DNA of 44,214 bases, from assembly GCA_020425125.1 (NCBI GenBank), contig JAGQRV010000008.1, positions 64,776-108,989 on the forward strand. The letters are read 5' to 3'. The notes below the pieces were generated by a model that made no database searches, was not told the origin of the DNA, and was given only the letters and a program-made list of their open reading frames with translations. This stretch comes from Paracoccaceae bacterium. Lineage in GTDB: Bacteria; Pseudomonadota; Alphaproteobacteria; Rhodobacterales; Rhodobacteraceae. The first letter of the stretch is position 1, and the number at the start of each line of letters is the position of its first letter. Below, piece by piece: positions 15,308 to 23,415 of the stretch. Both the position numbers and the translations under genes were made by a program.

Positions 15308-16284
15308 ACCGGCGCCTCGGGCAGGATGCGGAGCGTCGCTTCCAGCCACGGCATCCGCGCGCGCGCCGGGGCGACGATCAGATCCCCCAGTATCCCCCTG
15401 AGGCGGCGCGCGATGTCGGCGGGCATCGTCCCCAGGGCGCCGCGCCGCGACCAGAGCGCGATCTGTCGCGACAGCGGCGCCCCCGGCAGAGACACGACCG
15501 CCACGCGGCCCAGGAACCGCTGCGCCCGCAGAAGTCCGAGGGGTGTCAGGATGGTCCAGCCCGCGCCCTCCGCCACCATGGCAAGGATCGCGTGGTAGCT
15601 GTCCATCTCGTAGCGGTGCGCCAGGACGAGGTTCTGGCGCGTCAGATGCGCCGCGATCTGCCGGCCCATATGGTGACGCTGAGTGTACTGGATCAGCGGC
15701 CGGCGGGCGAGTTCGGCCAGGGTCTCGGCCGCCGGACGGCCGTCACGCAGCGGGACCGCAGCGACGAACGGCTCTTCGAGAAGCGGGTGCACCTCCATCC
15801 AGTCGGCGGCTGCCGCGGTATCCGCCGCAACCACCATATCGAGCGCACGATCCTCGAGCTGCGACAACAGACGGTGGCTCGGCCCGGTCTCCAGCAGGAA
15901 CTGGCAATCGCGCAGTACATCGCCCATCTCGCCCAGCAGCCGCGGCGTTACGTCGGCGTCGAAATCCTCGATCATGCCCAGCCGGAAACGCGCCAGCGAG
16001 GCGAGACCGCGGTCCGCCAGTTCGGCCCGCGCCAGGGCCGCTTCGTCGAGGATCGACAAGGCCCGCCGCCGGAAGATCTCGCCCTGCGGCGTGAGGCGCA
16101 GCGGACGCGCGGCGCGGTCCACGAGCGGCACGTTGACGATGGCTTCCAGCTTCGAAAGCTGTTGACTGACGGTGGACGGGCTGGTGCCGATCCGGCGTGC
16201 GGCAGTGGAAATCGACAGATCCTCGGCGATCGCCGCAAAGATCTCGATCATCCAGAGCGTCACCCGCCCTTCGCTCCCGGACAT
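15295..16284 (-). CDS. LysR-family transcriptional regulator
   Basis: A 329-residue regulator. The N-terminal winged helix contains FAAIAEDLSISTAARRIGTS and STVSQQLSKLEAIVNVPLVDR, followed by a LysR substrate-binding domain (RFRLGMIEDFDADV, later MVAEGAGWTILTPLGLL). ATG 16284 has GGAGA upstream; ATG 16302 has none. It is convergent with the DegT gene (13-base 3' overlap) and lies 55 bases downstream of phaR on the same strand, so some read-through is possible. Position at the end of the amine cluster makes it the likely regulator of that cluster, with the amine or a pathway product as co-inducer. This is inference from context. Confidence 0.9.
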   Translation of the reverse strand: MSGSEGRVTLWMIEIFAAIAEDLSISTAARRIGTSPSTVSQQLSKLEAIVNVPLVDRAARPLRLTPQGEIFRRRALSILDEAALARAELADRGLASLARFRLGMIEDFDADVTPRLLGEMGDVLRDCQFLLETGPSHRLLSQLEDRALDMVVAADTAAAADWMEVHPLLEEPFVAAVPLRDGRPAAETLAELARRPLIQYTQRHHMGRQIAAHLTRQNLVLAHRYEMDSYHAILAMVAEGAGWTILTPLGLLRAQRFLGRVAVVSLPGAPLSRQIALWSRRGALGTMPADIARRLRGILGDLIVAPARARMPWLEATLRILPEAPVYVP

Positions 16285-16339
16285 CCGCGCAGGTCTCCGC
16301 ATCCGCGCGCCCCGAGGGGCGGTGGAGATGGCGGGCGGT

Positions 16340-16954
16340 CTATTCGCCCAGCTTTGCCATCTTTTCCTTCAGCTCGGCGAGCTGCTGGCGGATCTCGTCA
16401 AGCTCCTGCTTCTCGTCGGCGCTCAACTCCTTTGCCGCCGCTGCCGGTGCCGGTGCGGCATCGGGCATCTGGGCTCCCGCCGCGTTCCCGGCCTCGGCTG
16501 CCTTGGCTTCTTCCGCCAGCTTGCGCCAGTTCGGCATCAGCGACGCCATGAACGCCTTCTGCTGCCGCGACATCGCGTCGATCCCGGACATCGGGTTCGA
16601 CATCGAGGCGAAGTTCTCCATCATCTTCGACTGGCTGTCCCGCAGCATCTCGAAGGACATCGCCAGGAACTGGGGCACCACCGACTGCGCATGGGTCGTA
16701 TAGCTGCGCACCAGATCGGTCAGCACCGCAATCGGCAGCACGCTTTCGCCACGGCTTTCGTGCTCGGCCACGATCTGCAGTAGGTACTGGCGCGTGAGGT
16801 CGTCGCCGCTTTTCAGATCGACGATCTTGACCTCCCGCCCCTTGCGGATGAAGCCGGCGATATCCTCGAGAGTGACGTAATCGCTGGTCTCGGTATTGTA
16901 GAGCCGGCGGCTAGCGTACCGCTTGATCAGTAGGGGTTTTTCACTCTCTGCCAC
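16340..16954 (-). CDS. phaR: Polyhydroxyalkanoate synthesis repressor PhaR
   Basis: A 204-residue cytoplasmic repressor and PHB sensor. The N-terminal PHB-accumulation DNA-binding domain is typical (KRYASRRLYNTETSDYVTLEDI). The middle PHB_acc domain repeats follow (SMSNPMSGIDAMSRQQKAF), and an Ala/Pro linker leads to a coiled coil (KQELDEIRQQLAELKEKMAKL). Start is GTG 16954-16952, supported by GGAGG 8 bases upstream. PhaR binds CTGC-N3-GCAG sites and leaves DNA when PHB granules form. Such a site lies just upstream (16977-16987), consistent with autoregulation, and others precede phaP. It is downstream of phaP but separated from it by a terminator. Confidence 0.95.
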   Translation of the reverse strand: MAESEKPLLIKRYASRRLYNTETSDYVTLEDIAGFIRKGREVKIVDLKSGDDLTRQYLLQIVAEHESRGESVLPIAVLTDLVRSYTTHAQSVVPQFLAMSFEMLRDSQSKMMENFASMSNPMSGIDAMSRQQKAFMASLMPNWRKLAEEAKAAEAGNAAGAQMPDAAPAPAAAAKELSADEKQELDEIRQQLAELKEKMAKLGE

Positions 16955-16976
16955 CGCTTGTCCTCCGGCTGACCTG

Positions 16977-16987
16977 CTGCGTTGCAG
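16977..16987 (-). promoter_or_regulatory. PhaR operator upstream of phaR (CTGC-N3-GCAG)
   Basis: CTGC GTT GCAG at 16977-16987 matches the PhaR consensus exactly, 22 bases before the phaR GTG. An imperfect neighbour reading TTCTGCACTGC on the minus strand (16995-17005) resembles the operator before phaP. This implies autorepression. Confidence 0.75.
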
Positions 16988-17001
16988 AGTAGGGCAGTGC
17001 A

Positions 17002-17035
17002 GAAAAAAAGAAAAGAGCGGGCATGAAGCCCGCTC
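17002..17035 (-). terminator. Rho-independent terminator of phaP
   Basis: On the minus strand GAGCGGGC (17035-17028) and GCCCGCTC (17022-17015) form an 8-bp stem with a 5-base loop, followed by a T-rich tract (complement of 17002-17014). It separates phaP from phaR, so phaR must have its own promoter. The T-tract abuts the phaR operator region. Confidence 0.9.
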
Positions 17036-17107
17036 AGGATGGTCGGCGTCTTTGGGGGAGGAGTCGATCGCCGACCAATCTGTCTCGCGGCCTCAGGCCA
17101 CGATATC

Positions 17108-17566
17108 TCAGCTGGCAGCGGTCGCGCTGGCCTTCTTCGCCGCGGTGGTCAGGTCGGCGGTCGCCTTCTTGACGGCAGCGGTGGCGTCTTCGCTGATGTC
17201 CTTGCCGGCGGCCAGCATCAGTTCGACGGTTTCCATCTGAACCTTCTTCGCCACTTCGGCAAAGGCGGCCAGGGCTTCCGAGGTCAGCTCGGCCTGGGCC
17301 GAGGCGTAATCGGTCACGGCCTTGCCGTAATCGGCCGGCTCGTCCTTGACTTTGGTCACGTCAGCGAGCTTGGCGAGCGTGTCCTTCGTCCATTTGGACG
17401 AGATTTCCGTCGACTTGTCGGCCGCTTCAAGAACCACTTTCGACATCTTTTCGCTCAGAGTCGCGGAGGTCTTGAAGGCGTCCTGCATCGCCTTGGTGTC
17501 GACCGGAAATGCGCCCAGGACATCCTGCAGCATCTTGGTCACGTCGTTGCTCTTCGTCACAGCCAT
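17108..17566 (-). CDS. phaP: Phasin PhaP (PHA granule-associated protein)
   Basis: A 152-residue, Ala/Lys/Thr-rich, wholly helical protein with no signal peptide. The phasin-2 pattern is visible (SEKMSKVVLEAADKSTEISS, EALAAFAEVAKKVQMETVEL), as is a Lys/Ala-rich tail (KKATADLTTAAKKASATAAS). Phasins coat PHB granules and control their size. ATG 17564-17566 is preceded by AGGAGA 8 bases away. Its promoter carries two PhaR operators (17641-17657 and 17672-17682), so expression should rise when PHB accumulates. A terminator follows the gene. It lies between phaC and phaR on the same strand. Confidence 0.93.
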   Translation of the reverse strand: MAVTKSNDVTKMLQDVLGAFPVDTKAMQDAFKTSATLSEKMSKVVLEAADKSTEISSKWTKDTLAKLADVTKVKDEPADYGKAVTDYASAQAELTSEALAAFAEVAKKVQMETVELMLAAGKDISEDATAAVKKATADLTTAAKKASATAAS

Positions 17567-17633
17567 TGGGTCTTCTCCTGAACTCGGCGGCGTCCACTGG
17601 CTACCCTCGAAGCGCCGCCCCCTTGCTGTTATC

Positions 17634-17662
17634 CATATGCCTGCTGCGACGCAGCAGTTCAA
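17634..17662 (-). promoter_or_regulatory. phaP promoter, -35 TTGAAC / 17 bp / -10 CATATG
   Basis: On the minus strand TTGAAC (17662-17657) and CATATG (17639-17634) are separated by exactly 17 bases. The spacer is almost entirely filled by PhaR operator 1, so PhaR bound there would block RNA polymerase. The leader to the phaP ATG is about 60 bases. Confidence 0.55.
17641..17657 (-). promoter_or_regulatory. PhaR operator 1 of phaP
   Basis: CTGCTGC GAC GCAGCAG is a perfect 7-bp dyad containing the CTGC-N3-GCAG core (17644-17654). It fills the spacer of the phaP promoter. Confidence 0.8.
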
Positions 17663-17671
17663 GAGAAAATT

Positions 17672-17682
17672 CTGCACTGCAG
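17672..17682 (-). promoter_or_regulatory. PhaR operator 2 of phaP
   Basis: CTGC ACT GCAG matches the PhaR consensus and lies just upstream of the -35 box. Centre-to-centre distance to operator 1 is 28 bases, compatible with cooperative or tetrameric PhaR binding. Confidence 0.72.
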
Positions 17683-17716
17683 CAAAATGCCGGCAAAACC
17701 GCAGGTTGCCGTATGG

Positions 17717-19510
17717 TCAGAGCTTGGGTTTCGCCACCACGTAGGTTCCCGGGGCATCGCAGAGCGCCGGATGCTTCGAATCACCGGGGGTCCGCGCCGG
17801 CACCTGACGGCCCGATCGCTTGCGCAACCATTCCTCCCAACGCGGCCACCACGAACCTTCGTGGAACTCGGCTCCGGTCCGCCAGGCATTGGCGTCGAGC
17901 TTCACGTCGTCATTGGTGTAATGGCCGTACTTCTTCTTGCCCGGCGGATTGACGATGCCGGCGATATGTCCCGATTGGGACAGGATGAAGGTCTTCGACC
18001 TGGCCCCCATCTTCTGCACGCCGGAATAGGACGCCTTCCACGGTGCAATGTGGTCGGTCTCGCAGGCGACGGCGCACAGCGTCGTCTTCATGTCCGCCAG
18101 GGTCACGGTCTCGCCGCAGACCTTGTAGCCGGTGGTGGCGAACCGGTCCTGCTGGCAGAGCCCGCGGAGATATTCCATGGCCATCCTGGCCGGCAGGTTG
18201 GTGCCGTCGCCGTTCCAGTGCAGCAGGTCGAATGCCGGTGGCGCCTCGCCCATCATGTAGCTCTTCACCGCCGGGGTGTAGATCAGGTCGTTCGAGCGCA
18301 GGAACGAGAATGTCCGCGCCATGAAGAAGCGGTCGAGGATACCGGTGCCGGTGGTCTCGCGCTCGATCCCGTCGATGAAGCTGTCATCGAGAAAGACGCT
18401 GATCTCGCCCGGATCCGAAAAGTCCGTGAGCGTGGTGAAGAACGTCGCCGACTTCACCGACTTCTCGCCCCGGACATTCTGCAGCGCAAGCGTGAGGCTC
18501 AGCGTGGTGCCGGCGATGCAGTAGCCGATCGCGTTGATCTGCTTCTCGCCGGTGATCTCCTTGACCTGATCGATGGCGGTCAGGAACCCCTCCGAGACAT
18601 AGTCGTCCATGCCGACTCCGGCGTAGCTCGGATCGGGATTGATCCAGCTGACCACGAACAGGGTAAAGCCCTGGTCGACGATCCACTTGATCAGGCTGTT
18701 CTTCTCCTTGAGGTCGAGAATGTAGAACTTGTTGATCCACGGCGGGAAGATCAGCAGCGGCGTGGCGCAGACCGTATCGGTGGTCGGCGCGTACTGGATC
18801 AGCTCGATCAGGCGGTTTCGGAAGACCACCTTGCCGGGCGTCGTCGCCAGGTTTCTGCCGACATGGAACGCCTTGGGGTCCGACAGCGTGACCAGCAGCT
18901 CGCCGTTGTTGTTCTCGATGTCGCGGACGAGGTTCTCAAGCCCGTCGACCAGCGACTGCCCCTGGGTCTCGACCGCGCGTTCCAGCGCCTCGGGGTTGGT
19001 CGCCAGAAAATTCGTCGGCGCGAACATGTCGACGATCTGCTGGGTGAAATACTGCACCTTCTGCTTGTCGCGCTCGTCCAGCCCCTCCAGATCCCGGACC
19101 GCCTGCTCGATCGCCTGGCTGGTCATCAGGTAATTCTGCTTGATGAAGTTGAAGTAGGGATGCGTCTCCCACAGCGCGTTGGAAAAGCGGCGGTCCTTCG
19201 GCGTTCCGTCACTGGGGGCCATAAGCCGGCCGGAACTCAGCGCGCGCTGCGCCTCGACGTAGTGGCTCAGCATCTTGCCCCAGTAGGTCACCTGATGTTC
19301 CAGAATCTTGGCAGGATTCTGCATCATTTCATGCATGTAGGCGGTGGCAGCCTTGACGAAGACCTCATTGGAGGGGACCTGAAGGCTCGGGTCGACCTGA
19401 CGTCTGTTCGCGATGGCTGCAACCAGACGCTGAGACAGTTCCTCGATCCGCGCAATGTTGTGGTTCAGACGCTCCAGCTCGGCACCGGCAATCTTTTCGT
19501 CAGTTGTCAT
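17717..19510 (-). CDS. phaC: Class I polyhydroxyalkanoate synthase PhaC
   Basis: A 597-residue class I synthase that polymerises (R)-3-hydroxyacyl-CoA on granules. The lipase-like box has the catalytic cysteine C331 (INAIGYCIAGTTL) in place of serine. The PhaC_N domain (THPYFNFIKQNYLM, PPWINKFYILDLKEKNSL) precedes it. The catalytic Asp lies in ETDHIAPWKAS and the His in SQSGHIAGIVNPP. ATG 19508-19510 has a G-rich AGGTTC/GGGGGA stretch upstream. It is divergent from the depolymerase gene phaZ (113 bases between starts), the usual Rhodobacteraceae arrangement. phaP follows on the same strand after ~150 bases with its own promoter. No phaA/phaB are in the window. Confidence 0.96.
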   Translation of the reverse strand: MTTDEKIAGAELERLNHNIARIEELSQRLVAAIANRRQVDPSLQVPSNEVFVKAATAYMHEMMQNPAKILEHQVTYWGKMLSHYVEAQRALSSGRLMAPSDGTPKDRRFSNALWETHPYFNFIKQNYLMTSQAIEQAVRDLEGLDERDKQKVQYFTQQIVDMFAPTNFLATNPEALERAVETQGQSLVDGLENLVRDIENNNGELLVTLSDPKAFHVGRNLATTPGKVVFRNRLIELIQYAPTTDTVCATPLLIFPPWINKFYILDLKEKNSLIKWIVDQGFTLFVVSWINPDPSYAGVGMDDYVSEGFLTAIDQVKEITGEKQINAIGYCIAGTTLSLTLALQNVRGEKSVKSATFFTTLTDFSDPGEISVFLDDSFIDGIERETTGTGILDRFFMARTFSFLRSNDLIYTPAVKSYMMGEAPPAFDLLHWNGDGTNLPARMAMEYLRGLCQQDRFATTGYKVCGETVTLADMKTTLCAVACETDHIAPWKASYSGVQKMGARSKTFILSQSGHIAGIVNPPGKKKYGHYTNDDVKLDANAWRTGAEFHEGSWWPRWEEWLRKRSGRQVPARTPGDSKHPALCDAPGTYVVAKPKL

Positions 19511-19622
19511 GTCCCATTTTCCCCCGTAGGTTCATGCGCGATAGTTCTAGCGTCGCCATGGAGGGGGGCCAAAGCGGCGAAGTGTTACGGGCGAACCTAC
19601 CCGTATGCATCAGGAGATCAAG

Positions 19623-20894
19623 ATGCGGAATATGGCCACCTACGACCTCATGGAGACGGTTCGCAATACGAATCAATGGCTTGGGGCGACGGCCCGCGCA
19701 TTCGGATCGTATCCCGCCATCGGCCTCGTCCCCAGCCCGGTCTTCCGCGTCCTCGCCGCCTGGGGTGTGGTGATGGAGCGGAGTTTCGCCCGCATGATCA
19801 CCAAACCCGACTGGAATATCACCACGGTGGTCGGAATGGACGGGCGCGATCATGTCGTGCATGTGCGCAGCGTGGTGGAACGGCCCTTCGGCAACCTCGT
19901 GAAGTTCGACGTGCAGGGGCGTGCGCCAATGCGCCGCAAGGTGCTGCTGGTGGCGCCGATGTCGGGGCACTACGCGACGCTGGTCCGCTCGACCGTGTCG
20001 AGCCTACTGCCGGACTGCGACGTCTACGTGACCGACTGGCACAATGCCCGCGACATTCCGGTCTCGAAGGGCAAGTTCGACATCGAGGACTACACGCTCT
20101 ACCTCGCCGACTTCATCGAACATCTGGGACCCGACACCCATGTGATCGCAGTCTGCCAGCCGGCGCCGCTGACCCTCGCCGCCACCGCCTATCTCGCCGA
20201 GAAGAAGCCCGCGGCACAGCCCCGCACGCTGATCCTGATCGGCGGCCCGATTGACCCGGACGCCGCCGCCACCGATGTGACCGATTTCGGCCGCCGCATC
20301 ACCATGGGCCAGCTCGAGGAAATCGCGATCCAGCGGGTCGGATTCAACTACGCCGGTGCCGGGCGGCTGGTCTATCCCGGCCTGCTCCAGCTCGCCTCGT
20401 TCATCGCCATGAACGCCGACCGCCATGGCGAGGCGTTCTTCAACCAGATCCTCCGCGTCGCCAAGGGCGAGGCGTCGGACCATGACCACCACAACCGCTT
20501 CTACGACGAATATCTCGCGGTGATGGACATGACCGCCGAGTTCTATCTCTCGACGGTGGAGCGGGTCTTCAAGGGCCGCGAGATCGCCGACAACAAGTTC
20601 GTCGTCGACGGCCACAAGGTAGATATCGGCAAGATCACCAATGTCGCCGTGAAGGTGGTCGAGGGCGAGAAGGACGACATCAGCGGCCCCGGCCAGTGCC
20701 TCGCCGCGCTCGACCTCCTGACCGGCCTGCCGGATTCGAAGAAGGCGCAGCACCTGGAACCCGGCGCCGGGCATTACGGCATCTTCGCCGGCAAGAGCTG
20801 GCGCAACAACATCCGCCCGCTGGTGCTGAATTTCTTCGATGCCAACAGCGGCGACCAGCCGGTCGTCAGCAAGCCGCACCTGCAATCGGTCTGA
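19623..20894 (+). CDS. phaZ: Intracellular PHA depolymerase PhaZ
   Basis: A 423-residue intracellular depolymerase that degrades stored PHB. The catalytic cysteine is in VIAVCQPAPL, the Cys variant of the lipase box found in alphaproteobacterial and Cupriavidus PhaZ. The N-terminus (ATYDLMETVRNTNQWLGATA) and the C-terminal EPGAGHYGIFAGKSWRNNI with the catalytic His are typical. ATG 19623 is chosen, with AGGAG 6 bases upstream; ATG 19605 or 19632 are alternatives. It is divergent from phaC. Its last 29 bases overlap the end of the convergent methyltransferase gene, which could allow transcriptional interference. Confidence 0.94.
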   Translation: MRNMATYDLMETVRNTNQWLGATARAFGSYPAIGLVPSPVFRVLAAWGVVMERSFARMITKPDWNITTVVGMDGRDHVVHVRSVVERPFGNLVKFDVQGRAPMRRKVLLVAPMSGHYATLVRSTVSSLLPDCDVYVTDWHNARDIPVSKGKFDIEDYTLYLADFIEHLGPDTHVIAVCQPAPLTLAATAYLAEKKPAAQPRTLILIGGPIDPDAAATDVTDFGRRITMGQLEEIAIQRVGFNYAGAGRLVYPGLLQLASFIAMNADRHGEAFFNQILRVAKGEASDHDHHNRFYDEYLAVMDMTAEFYLSTVERVFKGREIADNKFVVDGHKVDIGKITNVAVKVVEGEKDDISGPGQCLAALDLLTGLPDSKKAQHLEPGAGHYGIFAGKSWRNNIRPLVLNFFDANSGDQPVVSKPHLQSV

Positions 20895-21537
20895 CCGCCG
20901 CGCCCGACCGCCGCGCCAGCAGGACCGTCCGGCGGTCCGCGGCGCGGTCCTCCACCGTGACCTTTGCTTCGGCACATCCGGCCTCCCGGCAGAGCCGGGT
21001 GTAGGCGTGGGGATCGAGGCTGGCATGGTAGAGCGCCGCGCCGTCCACCTCTCCCACAGCCTCGCCCGCCGCCGGCCCCACCGTCAGGAACAACCGGCCA
21101 CCCGGACGCAGATGCGCCACCAGTCGCGGGATCAGCACCGCCTGCTCGGCTCCGCTCAGGTGAAAGGCCGAGTCCCAGCCGATGATCGCGCCCAGGCCGG
21201 CAGGCAGCGGCGCGACCCGCATGTCGCCCTCCACCCAGGCCGCATCCGGGTACCGAGACCGGGCGATGTCGAGCATCGCCGGTGCAATGTCGAGCCCCGT
21301 GACCCGGAACCCCCGGCCGATCAGGTAGCCGGCGATCGGACGGCCGGCGCCGCAGCCCAGATCCAGGACAGACTCGCGCCGACGCAGACCAGCGACGGTG
21401 CGGTCGATCCAGGGTTGCTCCCGGAAGGAGCGCGACCTGCGCGCGTCCCAGGCTGCCGCCTTGGCCTGATAGGTGGCCGGGACCGCCGCATGCAGCCGTG
21501 CCAGCTCTGCCGCAGGCCAATCCCGGTCTTCGATCAC
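20866..21537 (-). CDS. Class I SAM-dependent methyltransferase
   Basis: A 223-residue methyltransferase. Motif I is VLDLGCGAGRPIAGYL, motif II GLDIAPAMLDIARS, motif III region AIIGWDSAFHLSG, and the LRPGGRLFLTVGP strand is conserved. The substrate is unknown. Start is GTG 21537, whose GTGA overlaps the TGA of the upstream hydrolase, so translation is coupled. The open frame reads further upstream, but that sequence belongs to the hydrolase in another frame. It is the last gene of a three-gene minus-strand operon, and its 3' end overlaps phaZ by 29 bases. No TM segment or signal peptide. Confidence 0.87.
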   Translation of the reverse strand: MIEDRDWPAAELARLHAAVPATYQAKAAAWDARRSRSFREQPWIDRTVAGLRRRESVLDLGCGAGRPIAGYLIGRGFRVTGLDIAPAMLDIARSRYPDAAWVEGDMRVAPLPAGLGAIIGWDSAFHLSGAEQAVLIPRLVAHLRPGGRLFLTVGPAAGEAVGEVDGAALYHASLDPHAYTRLCREAGCAEAKVTVEDRAADRRTVLLARRSGAAVRPIAGAAC

Positions 21538-22526
21538 AACCCCCGGATCCAGGCGACGATTCGCTCCACCACCGGCGCGGTGCGGCTCGCGCTCAGGATG
21601 TCGCCGGCGAGCACATGACCGTTCGGATCGTCGTTCGGGCCGAGGATCACCGGCACCAGTTCGCTCGGCGCCCCCCATTCGGCCGCGATCCGCCGGGCGA
21701 TCCGCGTGTCGATGGTCGTGTCGGTCGTCGAGACGAGGAACAGCGCCGGCACCCGGATCGCGCCGAAATCGAGGCCGCGCACCGTCCGGGTCAACGCGCC
21801 GAGCGGCGCCACCGACTGCATCGGATAGGTGTGGGTCCAGTTTGCCCCGTGCTCGGGGTTGAGCGGCTCCCAGGACCGCTCCCGTCCCAGGACAAGCGGC
21901 CCCCAGCTGCGGAACCACGGCCATTCGATGAACCGCCCGGCCCAGCCCGCCGGCCGGTAGTTGGGCGAGATCAGCACGACGCCTGCCAGCGCATCGTTCA
22001 GCTCGGGCCGCGCCGCCGCGATCGTCGCCAGCGTGGCCCCGGTCGACGTGCCGATGAGCACCACCTTGTCGCCCAGGCGCTTGCCGATCGCCACCGCTTC
22101 GGCGACGTCGTCGACCCAGTCCTGCACCGTGGGCTCGGCCATCGCCGCCCCGTCGCGGCCATGCCCCGACAGCCGGGTCAGGAAGAGGTTGGCGCCCAGC
22201 GCCTGCGCGACCTGATCCGGCACCGGCCGCAACTCGCCCTTGGAGGCCGAGAAGCCATGCAGGTAGACGATCGCCCAGTCCGTCCGCGCACCCTTTTCGC
22301 CGGCCCAGACGATCTCCTTCGCCGCGTTGTCGCGCAGGTTCAGCACCTGGGATTCGCGCTCCGCCAGCCAGGCGTCGGGATCGTCGCCGATCGTGGTCGC
22401 ATCGAAGCGCGGCACCAGCGAGACCGGCTCCGTCGGTCCGATCCAGTCGAGCAGCAGCATCGCCAGCCAGGCCGCGATCCCGAGCGCAACCAGCCATTTC
22501 AGCACCGTCACGAGAAGCCCGATCAT
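21534..22526 (-). CDS. Membrane-anchored alpha/beta hydrolase
   Basis: A 330-residue protein. An N-terminal TM anchor (residues ~3-25, LLVTVLKWLVALGIAAWLAML) precedes an alpha/beta hydrolase domain with the oxyanion region VYLHGFSASKGE, nucleophile elbow IGTSTGATLA, Asp in STTDTTIDT and His in DPNGHVLAGD. The domain probably faces the periplasm or sits on the membrane. It likely cleaves an ester or carbon-bond substrate that is not known. ATG 22524-22526 overlaps the stop of the upstream hydrolase (ATGA), and its own stop overlaps the methyltransferase start. These couplings define an operon of two hydrolases and one methyltransferase. Confidence 0.83.
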   Translation of the reverse strand: MIGLLVTVLKWLVALGIAAWLAMLLLDWIGPTEPVSLVPRFDATTIGDDPDAWLAERESQVLNLRDNAAKEIVWAGEKGARTDWAIVYLHGFSASKGELRPVPDQVAQALGANLFLTRLSGHGRDGAAMAEPTVQDWVDDVAEAVAIGKRLGDKVVLIGTSTGATLATIAAARPELNDALAGVVLISPNYRPAGWAGRFIEWPWFRSWGPLVLGRERSWEPLNPEHGANWTHTYPMQSVAPLGALTRTVRGLDFGAIRVPALFLVSTTDTTIDTRIARRIAAEWGAPSELVPVILGPNDDPNGHVLAGDILSASRTAPVVERIVAWIRGL

Positions 22527-23284
22527 GTCCGGCCTCCAAGCACTTCGGTCACCTCGTCCACCGCCCGTTCGATCATCGCCAGGCAGTCCGGCGTCGAAAA
22601 GCGGTGATCCGCCCCCTTGACCAGAGTCAATCGCAGGTCGTCGGCCGTGGCATGACCGAGAAGCCGCAACGCCGTGTCCATCGGCACTTCCCTGTCCGCC
22701 GTGCCCTGCAGCATCCGCACCGGAAACGGCAGGACGAGCGGCGTGCGCAGCACCAGGTTCTCCCGTCCGTCGAGGATCAGCCGTTCGGTGATGACGTAGG
22801 GCGCGCCATAGTCGGACGGGATCTGCAGGCCGCCCTCCTCCATGATCGCGCTCCGCTCGGCGTCGCCGAAGCTGGCCCAGAAGCCGTCTTCGGTGAAATC
22901 GGGCGCCGCCGCCACGGTCACCATCCCTGCGACCTTCGCGGGCAGCGCCCTGGCCACCAGAAGCGAAATCCATCCCCCCATGGACGAGCCGACGAGGATC
23001 TGGGGACCGTCGGCCACCGCCTCGATCACCGCCATCGCATCCGCCGCCCAGTCACCGATGGCGCCCTCCGCGAATTCGCCGGACGAGGCGCCATGGCCGG
23101 AATAGTCGAAGCGCAGAAAGGCCCGCCCCCGCTCGCTTGCCCAGGCTTCCAGATGCACCGCCTTGGTGCCTTCCATGTCCGACACGAACCCGCCCAGGAA
23201 GACGACACCCGGCCCGCTTCCTTCGGTCCGGCGATAGGCGATCCGCCTGCCCGCGGCGGTGTCGAGAAATTCCGGCTCGGACAT
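22523..23284 (-). CDS. Alpha/beta hydrolase (serine aminopeptidase/ABHD10-like)
   Basis: A 253-residue cytoplasmic hydrolase. It has the nucleophile elbow VGSSMGGWISLLVA, the early FLGGFVSDMEGTKA loop, DYSGHGASSG, the Asp in QGTADREVPM and the His in VKGADHRFS. The pattern resembles the ABHD10/mycophenolic acyl-glucuronide esterase group common in alphaproteobacteria. ATG 23282-23284 with GGGAGG upstream is the clear start; the longer in-frame extension has Arg/Pro shadow composition. It is the first gene of the coupled operon, divergent from the ArsR-AHSA1 regulator, and may fall under the same intergenic operator. Confidence 0.87.
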   Translation of the reverse strand: MSEPEFLDTAAGRRIAYRRTEGSGPGVVFLGGFVSDMEGTKAVHLEAWASERGRAFLRFDYSGHGASSGEFAEGAIGDWAADAMAVIEAVADGPQILVGSSMGGWISLLVARALPAKVAGMVTVAAAPDFTEDGFWASFGDAERSAIMEEGGLQIPSDYGAPYVITERLILDGRENLVLRTPLVLPFPVRMLQGTADREVPMDTALRLLGHATADDLRLTLVKGADHRFSTPDCLAMIERAVDEVTEVLGGRT

Positions 23285-23368
23285 GGTTCCCTCCCGATGG
23301 CCCGCGGCGCCAGACTTGCCCTGCGGCGGCGCCAGCGCAACCCGCAATCGGTGCGTCGGCCGTCATTT

Positions 23369-23388
23369 ACGTGACTCTATTGTCACGT
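23369..23388. promoter_or_regulatory. Operator dyad ACGTGAC-N6-GTCACGT of the ArsR-AHSA1 gene
   Basis: ACGTGAC (23369-23375) and GTCACGT (23382-23388) form a perfect 7-bp inverted repeat. A further CACGT half-site follows at 23400-23404. The dyad overlaps the predicted -35 box, fitting repression by an ArsR-type dimer. It also lies ~85 bases before the divergent hydrolase start, so it could control both. Confidence 0.7.
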
Positions 23389-23409
23389 GACTATAGAATC
23401 ACGTATAAA
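23380..23409 (+). promoter_or_regulatory. Promoter TTGTCA / 18 bp / TATAAA of the ArsR-AHSA1 gene
   Basis: TTGTCA (23380-23385) and TATAAA (23404-23409) are 18 bases apart. A start site 7 bases after the -10 would fall at the ATG 23416. The mRNA may therefore be leaderless, in line with the absence of a Shine-Dalgarno sequence. Confidence 0.5.
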
Positions 23410-23415
23410 GGCCGC

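Noticed and set aside
19526-19600. 8-bp inverted repeat GTAGGTTC ... GAACCTAC between phaC and phaZ
   Set aside because: The arms are about 60 bases apart and short. There is no CTGC-N3-GCAG core and chance occurrence is plausible; kept only as a note.
17687-20254. Very long open frame on the plus strand opposite phaC (over 850 codons)
   Set aside because: It is the antisense shadow of phaC in high-GC codon usage, with Arg/Asp/Leu-rich low-complexity composition and no recognisable domain.
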